From NCBI GenBank assembly GCA_944470555.2, contig OX104134.1, positions 12,379,248 through 12,443,247 of the forward strand: DNA of 64,000 nt. The letters run 5' to 3'. The translations under genes were made by a program, and so were the position numbers. A model generated the notes under the pieces. It saw nothing but the letters and a program-made list of their open reading frames with translations. It was not told the DNA's origin and did not search any database. Source of the stretch: Heterobilharzia americana (Eukaryota; Platyhelminthes; Trematoda; Strigeidida; Schistosomatidae). Every line of letters begins with the position of its first letter. Positions within the stretch are counted from its first letter, which is position 1. Shown piece by piece: positions 41,320-52,604 of this stretch.

Positions 41320-44300
41320 ATGAGAACAAACTCATTCCCCGCAGGAATTGAAGAGACTAAATGATGCCGGTTGGGAAGCCAATTGACTGATGTGTCTTCT
41401 CTCTTTCTCTCTCTTTCTCTCTCTCCCTCGATGAAAGCGAAGATAAACGTGGGAAGATGGAATGTATGCATCATGTTTGAACCCAGCAAGGCAGTCCAGA
41501 TTGCAAAAAGAGATGAGAAGGTATCACATTGAAGTGCTTGCGATTTGCGAAATCAGATGGAATGGGAGTGGACTCCCCAAACTGTCAACTGGAGAGGAGT
41601 CAATAATCTACTCCGATATTGTCACACAGACGACAACCACGAACACAGCACACTGAGTATTCGAGTGGCTATCGTGATGTCTTCAAGGGCATCGAAGGCT
41701 CTCATGTAGTGGGAACCAATCTCCTCCAGCATCAGGATCATGACAGCAAGATGGATTCAACTCAAAAGGAAGGAAGGAAGGTCATAATCATTCAATGCTA
41801 CGCTATGCAATGCTACGCTACGCACCCACAAATAATGCAGATGAAGAGAAGAAGGAGGAATTCTATAGACAACTGCAATCGTTACTGGACAAGACCCCAC
41901 CCCAGTTGGCGATGGCTACATCAAAATTCATTCTGATGGGTGGGGTGACATGAATGGCAAACTGGGAGCAGACAACACAGGAAGAGAACTAACCATGGGT
42001 TGAGAAGCACTCGCCGAGTTGATGAACGAGAAGTGAGAACTGTTGGCAGACTTCTGTGCATTCAGCGATTTGGTGACTGGAGGCGAGGCAGTGTGTTGAA
42101 GCACAAGGATATCCACAAAGCCAGCGACATGGATTTCACCAGATGGACACACTAAAAATCAAATCGACTTTATCTCAATCTCAAGAAAATGGAGACGCAG
42201 TCTACTTAACACAGGGTCAAGGAGAGGAGCAGATGTAGTTTCACGCCACTCACTGTCTAGTGCAAGGAACCTTCGAAATCAAGTTAAAAGCCTTCAAGGA
42301 AGCTGGTGATAGACCACAGTTCAAGTACAACACTCGGAAACTGAAGGATGAAACTGCAAAGGAAATCTTCACGGCAGCCAGCCATGAAGACAAAATGGGA
42401 GATATCGAGGGACATTCCTGAAGAAACCTGTGTGGAAGAACACTGGAAGTCTTTGAAAGAGATGTGGAGAGAAACCTGCACAGCCGTATTAGGAAGGAAG
42501 AAGACAAGGACTGGAATGGATCTCGACGAACACATGGAAGCTGATAGAGGAGAGGAGGATGGTGAAGCAGAAGATAAACCAGTGCAAGGACGCTCAACGA
42601 CAAGAGGAACTGAGTACAGTGTATAAAACACTGAACAAAGAAGTGAAGAAGAGTGCACGCAAAGACAAAAGACACTTCTACGAAACACTGGCAAGTGAAG
42701 CAGAACAGGCTGCAGGCAAGAGAGACCTGACAACATTGTATCAAATAACCAGGTTGCTATCAGGGAAGAGATCAACACAGATGAAACCAATAAAAGATGA
42801 AGAAGGAAATTTAATTACAAAAAAAGAGAAACAAAGGAAACAATGGGCCGACCACTTCAAAAAGCTCTTGAATCGACCACCACCTGCACTTCGTCCAGAA
42901 ATACCATCTGCAGCCCAGCCACAGAACTACAAGTGAACATAAATCCTCCAACGAAAATGGAAGTCCTGAATGCCATAAAGCTACTGAAATGTGGGAAAGC
43001 AGCAGGACCAGATGGGATACCGCAAGAAGCACTGAGAACAGATGCAGAGACAACAGTGGACATGCTCACACCACTATTGCAGAAGGTGTGGAAGGAAGAG
43101 AAGGTACCTGGCTGGTGATTGGAAGAAGGGTTACCTTGTCAAACTCCCGACGAAGGGGGAGAACTGGCGCGGGATCACTCTCCTGTCCACCCAGAGCAAT
43201 CAAATTATTAAGTTGCATCATCCTGGAGAGGCTGAAGGATGCACTGGATTCAAAACTACGACCGGAACAGGCTGGCTGGATTCAGGAAGTACAAATCATC
43301 TACGGACCAAATTTCAACGCTACACTATGCATCATCATAGAACAGAGTATAGAATGGCAGTCAACTCTACACCTCATCTTTATCGACTTTGAGAAGGCCT
43401 TTGACAGCGTCAACCGAGAGGTAATTTGGAAACTGCTTCATTACTACGGAGTACCGCAAACCTTTATCAACCTCATTCAACAACTATATGAAGAGGCCAC
43501 ATGCCAAGTAATTCACAGTGGGAAGCTCAGTGATGATTTTGAAGTGAAGACAGGAGTGAAACAAGGTTGCCTACTATCCCACATGATATTCCTGATTGTG
43601 GTCGACTGGACTGGATCATGCAGTGAACAGTGATGAGCAAGAAGAGGGGGATTCTCTGGACCGGGGGAAAGATCTTAGAAGACTTGGATTTCGCCGATGA
43701 CTTGTGCCTGATGTCACATAAACTTGAAGATCTGCAGGCAAAAACTAACAAGTTGATGGAAGAGGCAGCGAAGACGGGGCTTCAGGTGAATTTAGAGAAG
43801 ACAGAGGTGATGAAGATACCCAACCAACAACTCCAACAACAACAACAACAAACTGCAATCACCATCAAAGGAAGAAACTTTAAGGAAGTAACCCCCTTCA
43901 CCTATCTAGGAAGCACTGTTTCAACTACAGATGGCGGCACAGACGAGGATGTCGAAGCCAGGATCGGAAAAGCAAGACAGGCGTTCATTAGCCTGAAACC
44001 AGTGTGGAGGGAGATCTTCTGCACTCAGCATAAAGCGTGAACAAGATCCGGATTTTCAACACCAACGTCAAGTCAGTGCTTCTTTGTGATGGCGTGTTAT
44101 GAAAGGTGTCTCCAATAAACTACAGACATTCATCAACAACTGCTTACGCTCGCTACTGAAGATCAGATGGCCATAAAGAATAAGCAACAAGGAGCTCTGG
44201 GAACGAACCAACCAAGAACCTATCGCTCAACAAATATGCAGGAGGAAGTGGAGATCGATTGGACATGCACTGAGAAAGCCGACTAGGGACATCACGTGTC

Positions 44301-44510
44301 AGGCCGTCGAGTGTAATCCGCATGGGAAGCGACGAGTTGGACGTCCGAGGGTGACATGGAGGAGGTCGTGCGAGGAGGAAATGAGAACTTCTGGGCTGTC
44401 GTGGAGCCAGGTTCAAAAGATCTCAGAGAACGGAGGTCACTGGAGACGTGCTACTGAAGCTTAATATTCCACTAGGAACCCAAGAGACTAATAATAATAA
44501 TAATAATAAA
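41320..44510 (+). mobile_element. RTE-type retrotransposon, copy B (near full length)
   Basis: Same family as copy A, about 3.2 kb. A CT-rich leader (41395-41430) precedes MKAKINVGRWNV at 41431. The endonuclease follows, with ICEIRWNGSG (about 41550), a YAPTNNADEE-like block (about 41830) and a mutated G(D)MN.K (about 41945). RT blocks are GKAAGPDGIP (about 43000), FIDFEKAFDSVNRE (about 43385) and the catalytic FADD (about 43695). The C-terminal region runs to about 44460, with a (TAA)n tail at 44489-44510. It is broken by frameshifts in the endonuclease, connector and RT. The stop after IRWP at 44171-44173 is shared with copy A. Confidence 0.88.
42989..44040 (+). pseudogene. reverse transcriptase of copy B
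   Basis: Two open stretches (42989-43633 and 43630-44040) cover the RT core: NFNATLCIIIEQS, FIDFEKAFDS, VKTGVKQGCLLS, then in the next frame EDLDFADDLCLMSH. A base change or indel near 43620 separates them. Confidence 0.75.
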
Positions 44511-44799
44511 TTATGCCTGCGAATCCATCCAGTAAATAACACTACATCTATGCTCGCTTTATATGATAGACTAACCCAACATGGAATTACAGGAAATATT
44601 CCAAAAAATGGTTACCTAAAAGAGGTATTTTGGGTTCTGTATACTACGAATCTAGTCTCATCAAAGCGACTTGAATAATCCAGGGAAGTGTTGATGATAA
44701 ATTAGTACCACTGTTAATGCTTTCGCTGGGAGTAGACGATTTTCTCCAATAATTTCTAAAAATAATAGGTTTACTTGAGCCCTGGTGGTTGCTAATCAC

Positions 44800-45300
44800 G
44801 TACGGGTAAGTGCTGCCTATTAGGAGTGAGTCATGGGAAGGAAAAGGTGATTAATAAGGAAAATGGAATTTCGGTTACAATTTTTATATCCATCTTAATC
44901 TAGGAATTAGAATATCTAGGTTTTCAACATATTTATCATATTTGAAACCATGTCATTTTCTGTATCTTCATGCATCCACACGAAGCCATGTCTCACCCCT
45001 TGTGGTCTTGGTAAACGTCTTAAGAACTTTCTAAGGCGATTGTACATCTTCGTATCCGTATACGAAGCGCTCTTCAGAATCAATAACTTGTTGAGAGGAT
45101 ATCATCTAAGATAATGTCATGTATAATTCCCAAGCATCAGTGTATATGAAGGTTCCCGGTTCTATCCGTTTCTCAACAGCCAGTAGGATAAATTCCTGTA
45201 TCAGATACAAAGTATATTTGGGAATTGGTTTTACGTGAACCAGACAAACGCAGGTGCCATTCACCAATTATTCGTGCTAGCTATGTACCCTCAATTGCGA
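44800..45300 (-). pseudogene. probable Merlin (IS1016-like) transposase remnant
   Basis: Minus-strand frames in order read RIIGEWHLRLSG (about 45275), ILLAVEKRIEPGTFIYTDAW (about 45130; like the PGT.IYTD.W block with the second catalytic aspartate), VIDSEERFV (about 45055; like VNHS..FV), a YEDVQSP segment where HTQ.VES normally stands, and YRK.HGFKYDKY. The order fits Merlin transposases, which are known from schistosomes. Stops break it at least four times, and no terminal inverted repeats were located. Confidence 0.5.
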
Positions 45301-48300
45301 GACCGAGAAAGAACATATTAGAATTGCCAGGTGGAATAGTATGTTTAATTGACCTTGTCAAAATATTGATGTGTTCCGGCTGGCCGGCTAGAGGGTCGCA
45401 GAGCAAAGTAACACGACAACGGGCAAAATGACGTGGATGCTTGGCCCCGTGCCTTTAGACTAAAAAGTCCGTCAAAGTTGTAAAAGTCAGCATCAGTGAA
45501 GAATCTCGCCGAACCTCAGGCTACTGATTTTGGGGAACTATTTGCTGCTACAGATGTATCAAGAACCCGTGGTCTGTCAAGACATATAAGTGTAACTTAA
45601 CTAGTCCTTTTTAGTCGTATTCTTCGGCTTAATGTACGCTTCCGAATAAGGCATTTATACATTTACACCGTATTAGCGACTTTTTCAAACTTCACACCGA
45701 ACCTGTAGTTTATTTCGCTACAATTATTTCCGCCTCAGTGATGTCATTTTATTTAGGAAACTTCAGTAATATCTGTCAGAGCTCCAGCTGACGTTGTATA
45801 TCTTTTGACAATGCAATGCAATATTGAAAGTATTATTTGTTGGAGAGTTATATGAGAACGTTTGCAGAAGATCCTGTTCTCAGAGGTTTATTTATGATGA
45901 CACGCAGAGCAAAGAAAGATGAAAGCAGCTCTTTTCCCACTTTTGGGTAAACATTGCATTACAACACGACGTTCACAATTTAGACTTTTAACCGGTTGGT
46001 GTAACTATCGGTTTTCATTAATCCGTGATGAGAGTGAATGAATTCAGTCCGTGTATATGATGGGTTCAGTACCCGTTGCTAGTTATTCGATTAAGAAAGA
46101 CTTATACTGAAGGGACCAAAACATGAATGTTTGCGAACTATGTATTTCAAAAGCACTTTGACAGCAAACCGAAAGCCAAAAAGGAGCGCGAAGTTTATAG
46201 GCCTTGAAGAAAGCGTATGGAATGTTCTCAACCATTCCCGATACAGATAAACATCTCAGAAATTTACAGTCCCAAAAAATTAAATGATTTGTTAGGGCGA
46301 AGAAATTGAGGTTACTACAGACATCTCACAGGCAGTCCAACTCTTTGCAAATAACGGATGGCGTCGTCTTCACCGTAACTAGTTAGCGACCTATACAGCG
46401 CCACCAATATGGCAGATGGACATAAACTAATTACCTTGATATACAGCATCTACCAGCTGATTGGTTGTCCATTAGGGTTTCATGTCACATCAGTTTAATT
46501 CAACCAAAAGATCTACGACAGCTGGTTACGGACAGTGGCAAAACTCATTTCAGTAGTCTTATTATACTTATTGAGGTCTAATGTGATCAGTCATTTTGTT
46601 TTTTAATCACCTCAAGTATTCTGTGAGCTGTTGTGTCATCCTATGCATCAACACGTTTTGATTACCAGCATTTGTAGTTTATATTTTCCTGTATCCTATT
46701 GTACCTGGTTTTCCCAACATCCTTACATAAGTTTCCAAAACAGCGTGCTGCATAACTTTGGTAACCACAATTTACTGAGGTTTTTAACTCCTTATATAAA
46801 GTGCTATGGATTATTCATCAGCCCTTAAGATCTCTTGAAACACCGAAGTCATTTAAGCTACAGAAATTTACTTTGAGCATCCTTCGATCTCTGTGTCCAA
46901 CCTTCACATTCGGGAATGTGTAGTCGATCGGTGTTTCAAAGTCCATCGAGCAAAAACGTACCGATTCAGTTTTCTTTAATACCGACAACTTGGTGGCACT
47001 ATTATCAGTCACAACGTAAGAAATTCACTACCCACGTAGTATAGCTGCGCTGTGTGACAAATTATATGCCCTCCGGTGTTGTATAGTCATTTTCTAGACT
47101 CATTCAAACTCATGTTTTATGTACTTTAGGAATCGCTTCAGAACTTAGTTTTCTATAATCACATCGATACATTGTGGTAAGGTCGGACACTTATTTTCAT
47201 CTGAAAAGAAAATCCCATCGACAGCAGCTTTAATCTGGATTTCAGACAATCTACTCTACCTCAGATGTCATGATACGCGTTCCTAACACAATTTGTATTT
47301 AAAGCAATAAAAAGATTGCTAACACTGAGCAGCTCATATAAAGTGATATTCTCTACTAACAGCGTCCTGACTTACGAAAAATTATCTACCAAATGGTAGT
47401 TATCGGTCAAAACAAGAGTTTTCACAGTACCTTAGGTTTGGTGCAAAAATAGCGGTGTACATTACTTCTTAAAGGAGATCTAGCATTACGTAACCATACT
47501 CAGAAGATGCTATTCACTGTTACTTCTCTTAAAAAGTCACTTTTGAGCATCTACAATCTTTCCTCTACTGTAATATTTCCCCGACCCATCATGGTCCAGA
47601 ACTTTGACTTAATTTCTTGAAGGGCAATCCTTAGCGAGCTTCGCATCCAGTTCAACTCGTCCTGTACATTATAAGACTGTGCTTAGACTCTATAAGCGCT
47701 TCCTTGTTGTAGTTTCTGTATAACCATATCATCATTAAACTGAGCATAATTATTAGACCCCAAATATTGGTGTATTTATGCTCTGGTCTATGGAAGACGT
47801 CAGGCAAATTGATCACATCAAAAGGCTGAGACACACGCTCTGGTGATGCTTTTTACATTGAGCTTATCTCAACATTTTTCGATAGATCTGTCAACGAATT
47901 TTACTGTAGGTTTGTTAAACCCATAGAATCAAAAAAGTATCCTAGTCGATGTTATTTAACCATAATATTGGTGAATCGTACTGGAATTCAGAGTTGCTGA
48001 ATCAACGCGAACTCAAGTAGATTCATTAGACCAACGAATTCAGAATTTTGTAACCCGCAGCATTATCCGCATCGAAAAGCAACGAAACAGAATACACACT
48101 ATTTAACCCAGTCATAATATCTAGTTATGTTTTTGTGAAAATATGAAACTCTGTTTAATGAAGTATGCAACCTCTCCTAATATAAGCTGCCAGAAGTTCC
48201 CATGATGTTTCCTGACAGTGATCAAAGCCCTTTCGGATGGCATCCGATACTTACCTCACCTATCTAAACAATCTTCCAGTAACTGTACGTGGTATACCAC

Positions 48301-51100
48301 GTCAGAGATTGAAACAGTGTACGACTTCAATCTCTGACTGCGAAATTCTTCCAAGCACCTTTCGCGAATTCGAGAGACCTAATAATTATAATTAGTCAAC
48401 ATGCTCAAATTTCATTCCATATTGTTAACATCTTAGTTTCAACACTGCAAGGAAATTACCAAATTTTTATTTCTCCACTAGCTACTTGAGAGGCTCCACA
48501 GGTCTGAATTTTATGTAGGATTGACAAATAATACTTACATCAGTTGCGTTCACACCATCACAGACACTGAAATCTTAAGATATATCGACCAACCATGACC
48601 TCGCATCTTGAGATTCTAAGAATTTTTTCAGTGCTCCGGAAAACTACATATTAGGGTTTGATTAGTAGCTGAAGCTGCTGCAGAAGTTAATACCTTCACA
48701 AAATGCAGGCAGTAATCGTATGCTGATAATTCAATTTAACTTTGAGCATCTGCACTGGTACTGATGAAAAGTAATATGGCTTAAATTCCCGAATCATTAT
48801 TTCACCTACCATGTCGGGTGTAAGGACTATATTTCTGTTATTCCTTATTCTTTCTTCCCACCGAAAACAACGGGAAATGCAAGTCTGGTGTTCTTTCTTG
48901 ATTATAAAATAGTAAACTAGACGACCCTAGAGATCAAATTATTGTAGACTTCAAATGATGAAAATGATGGTAGTTCAGTGTCCTATGGGCTCAATATTTT
49001 GTCGTGGACTTTACTAGGCTTGGTGACAGACATTCTTAGCACTAACTTCATGAAGAAGTGAGGCATATTTGAATTTCTACCCGAATGCTTAGGCAGCTTT
49101 TTACTGACCTTGAATGTTGTCCTCAGTTTGACAATAACGAAGAGCCCAATCTTACTTTAACAAAGATTATCTACAAGCGTAACGAAGTGAATTTTTGGGT
49201 TAGAGAGGTCAAGATGTGACAAAAGTCTCTTCCCCAACTTGGAACTGGACAACAGTCGAAGTGAAAAAACACTGCCTACCCATTCGTGTAGCATTCAAAT
49301 ATGCCACCCTTTTTTATGAAGTCAGTGCTGAAGATGTTACCAAGCCTGGTGGTGAAACGCCCACAACGAAATACCAAAGCTTAGTAAACACTGAACCACC
49401 ATTACTGCAGATTAGACAAATTTATCATTTATTTGTGAGTATTGTCTTAACGTGTACCAAATAAATAGAGATGCAAAGCAGTTGTTTACTTGGCGTAACA
49501 AGAACTCATCTCCCAAGAGTAAGCAGGAGTCAGAAAGCCTAAGGCTTCCACCATGTCTGTGGTAACCCTAACCAACTATGACTTACTATACCAAAATAAG
49601 TTGATACCGATAACTGCGAAAAGCAGATAATTTACAAGGAAATTTTACTTGATAATTCTTCACAACTATAATTCCAGGTCAAAACTGCAGTCATGTATTT
49701 ACTGAGGGATGACTTACTATTTAAAGGATGAATGGCCACGTTTTTCCAGTCTGGGTGGAGTGATACTCTATTTTGTACTGGTTGTAATGAGAAACTAGAC
49801 CTCTAGTTTTTTTCAGAATTAATGGCTGTGTACTCTGTACGCGTTAATGACAATTGTCACCTACTGGTGACCCTTAGGTCGTTTTGTGGAAATAACCCAG
49901 TGCGAAACACTTCCTGCCTTGATCAACAAGCTCCAGAAAACACAAACACGTTGCTGATTAGTATGTTACGTTAGGTATGCTACGAAGTCTGTGAGCTAAT
50001 CTACCTCTTGACGGGTTGGGTAGTCTGTACCTCACATGCATAGCTACAATATATCCATATAACATCACTAACTGTTCCTTTAAGGTAATGATTTTATTGG
50101 TGGACGGTGAATGTCTCAATTGTTATCAGTAAGAGTATACCAGTTTGTCTTGGTTCACATTTTTAATTTCCAGTGCTAATATTAAGTAAGTGTTGATTAG
50201 CAAGCCCTGATCCATGATTAATAAGATAGTCACCATCACTGTCAGGAAATTAGTCATATGTCTTTTCAAATTACTCGGTGTTCTGTAACATAACCGAATG
50301 TTGTTTAATGACTGATATGAAGCTTGCAGGGTAAATTGATGAATTAATCTGATAACTTTATGGCTCCATACATCTTACAGCGAGTCACAATGTGATTTTA
50401 TTGTTGTTTACCTTATTCCCTCTGCAATGTCACGAAATAATAATGAACCAATACAGCAAAATGAATTAATCTGGGGAGTTTCCTTATTTGTTGAGAAAAG
50501 ACTCAGTGAACGGAAAGAAAACCAAAGTACGGTGTATTCAATTGACATTTGATCTAATTTATTATAATGACAGTAGTTGGCGAAATTCTACTGGTTAAAA
50601 TTCAATTCAAATACACCGAAAACTGACGTTCCCAAATAGATATTATAAGTGAGGCGTGCTCAACAATTTTACAGAAGTGTTTTGTACAAAAATTTTACGG
50701 GGAGTGAAAAAATAACTATTCTTCAGATTACACTTTATTCAAAGTTGGATGTTAATGCACAAAATGATGCAAATAAAACTGTGAGTAACGACTCAGAACA
50801 CTGAAACAAACAAGGGGATTTAAGCAATAAATAATCAGGTAGTTATCATACATAATAAGGGCACATATAAAAGATTGGAAAAAGCATAATACCAACAAAT
50901 AATCATTACAACCAAACTTATTCAACCCATGTTGTTTCACGTTTTGAAAAAGAATGATAGGCTCATCAGAAACCAGGGCTTCGAACTTACGAAAAGTGTC
51001 ACATCAGCATTTTGTAACATGAAATGTATTACTGTGAAACAGAAAAACATAGAAAATATAATAAATGTAACTTCAATCTGGAAGTTTGTGGAGATGTATT
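45301..51100. other. unassigned intergenic DNA
   Basis: About 5.8 kb without a supportable gene. The N-terminal part of the Merlin-like protein may extend to about 45720. Short frames at 46631-46828, 47012-46818, 47834-47652, 49216-49464 and 50940-50752 have no recognisable domain. A perfect 13-bp-stem hairpin lies at 48301-48338, and a weak B-box-like motif (minus) near 50975. Confidence 0.4.
48301..48338. repeat. perfect hairpin, 13-bp stem
   Basis: GTCAGAGATTGAA (48301-48313) and its exact reverse complement (48326-48338) around a 12-base loop. No U run or coding context, so not a terminator. Function unknown. Confidence 0.7.
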
Positions 51101-51104
51101 AGTT

Positions 51105-51202
51105 GATTTCAGGGTGGAATTTATCATGGACTAAGATCAGTTGGACGAACATTGGAAACTTGGGAGTATTGGACGGTCGCTTCGTTCTAGTATAGGACTA
51201 GT
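51105..51202 (-). repeat. Sm-alpha-like SINE, 3' half, inverted
   Basis: The minus strand reads GTCCTATACTAGAACGAAGC, then GACCGTCCAATACTCCC, then GTCCATGATAAATTCCACCC. This is the hammerhead 3' half and SINE body, with the GAAAC core mutated to GAAGC. It is head to head with the plus copy that follows. Confidence 0.6.
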
Positions 51203-51400
51203 GGTTCAACAGTAACATGCTGGCCGCGGAACCTGAAGGTCCTTGGCTTGATCCCTGGGACTACGGGGTCACGACTGCTCACTGCTGAAAAGTCTCATAC
51301 TAGGAAGAAACAACTGTCAAGTGCTCCCAAGTTTTCAATGTTCCTCCAACTGATGTCAGTCCATGACGAATTCCAACCCGAATGTAATTTCATTTGAATT
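51203..51400 (+). repeat. Sm-alpha-like SINE with degenerate hammerhead ribozyme
   Basis: tRNA-like pol III promoter: A-box region AGTGGTTCAACAGTAACATG (51200-51220) and B-box region GGTCCTTGGCTTGATCCC (51238-51255). Downstream is a hammerhead-like fold. CTGCTGA (51282-51288, canonical CTGATGA) opens it, stem II is GTCTCATACTAGGA, GAAAC (51307-51311) is intact, and a TGTC cleavage-site region lies at 51315-51318. The body continues to about 51400. The A-to-C change in the first core strand and the weak stem II make activity unlikely. Confidence 0.72.
51282..51326 (+). ncRNA. degenerate hammerhead ribozyme (in SINE)
   Basis: Matches the Sm-alpha satellite hammerhead layout, core strand - stem II - GAAAC - stem III - GTC - AGTGC, with one core substitution and mismatches in stem II. 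Predicted inactive or weak. Confidence 0.55.
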
Positions 51401-51414
51401 GGTTTCTTAGATGA

Positions 51415-51690
51415 TGAGAGGGGGAGATTAGTAACCGAATCTTCATTTATGGAATCAACACCCACTACATGCAACCGGGATGATTCAGCACATGTTCTGG
51501 ATAAATGGAAAATCCTACCAACTATATCACAAAGGAGGAGAGAAAATTAAAACTATGTAAACTATGTCTCAAAGTTGTGGGTTCGTTTTGTTTTGACAAC
51601 GGACAATAAATTGTGTCTGAAACGAAACTCCGTGAATAATACTGTTCCACTGCGTGATACATTTATTAAATAATCATAGTAGTAATGATG
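51415..51690 (+). repeat. dispersed repeat, copy 2
   Basis: Same block order as 20770-21065 (GAGGGGGAGA, CACCCACTACATGCAAC, GGGATGATTC, AATAATACTGTT). It follows the SINE closely, so the two may have moved together, but copy 1 has no such SINE beside it. Confidence 0.5.
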
Positions 51691-52604
51691 ATAATAAATA
51701 ATTTCATTCTACTACAGTGCCGAAGTTTACCTCTTATATTAATGAAATGAATGAGTTGATGAAACAAATTTTAAGTTATAACTGAAGGATTGGAATCTAC
51801 TAAAGAACTAATTAAAAGAAATCAAACTGACTTAAGGTGACAAAGTGTATAAATCAGCCTTCTTCTTTTTTAAAAGAAGAAAGCTCCTGGGTACGTTATG
51901 ACAGATGATGACTGGGCTTTCAATGAAATGTTCCCTTAAGTCAGTTTCAAATCCAAAAACACGTCCAAGTAAAAGTTTTCTTACTGTTTAAATGTATTCA
52001 TTCTTTTGGGTAAATAACATATAGCCGAATCTTACAATCAGTAGTATTTTTTATGAAGTGGCTACTTTTTCTATAAATGGATATGATTCCAATTGGAATT
52101 ACTTTACTACAGCATAATAGTAGACTTGATGTTGTTTGATGACGTCTGCGTCTGGGTAATTCCACAATGAACTGGACCCAGTTTCTCCTCACTTCCATGT
52201 CACTACAACTAGCTTTGTTCACTAGACTTTTCTGAAACTAAACTATATACTAAATTTTGTTTCAAGTTGTATTATTCGAAGAAATGTAGACATGTATATT
52301 ATGCTTTATGATACTCTTGAAGTATCCCCAACATAAGGAAGTTGTACTTAAGATTCTAACTTATAATGACCAATTTCTCCACTCCTAAATTACTCAACTA
52401 TTCATGTAGCAGCATTTAAGTCTTTTATTCAAAATTATTCTACTTCATTTTTAAAAAATGTCTCTATTTTTGAAAATTATAAGGATAAAAATGCATGAAC
52501 CAGCATAATATCTTTCTTGATAATTATGAAGGCTGATTGTAAGGAATGGAGACAATGTATATGATATTAACTTGAAAAGAATGACACACGAACCCCGTCA
52601 GCGT
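51691..52604. other. unassigned DNA
   Basis: AT-rich. A 74-codon minus frame (52222-51998) has no recognised domain. A short TTCTTCTTTT palindrome lies near 51860-51882. Confidence 0.4.

Noticed and set aside
41395..41430. CT-rich tract as a promoter pyrimidine element
   Set aside because: It is part of the RTE 5' leader; the same GA/CT tract occurs before the ATG of copy C.
42250..42790. Two minus-strand frames of 164-168 codons, cysteine- and leucine-rich
   Set aside because: Antisense to the connector region of RTE copy B. The look of a membrane protein comes from the purine-rich sense strand.
49216..49464. 82-codon plus-strand frame as a gene
   Set aside because: No homology recognised, no splice-site or promoter context, length within chance expectation.
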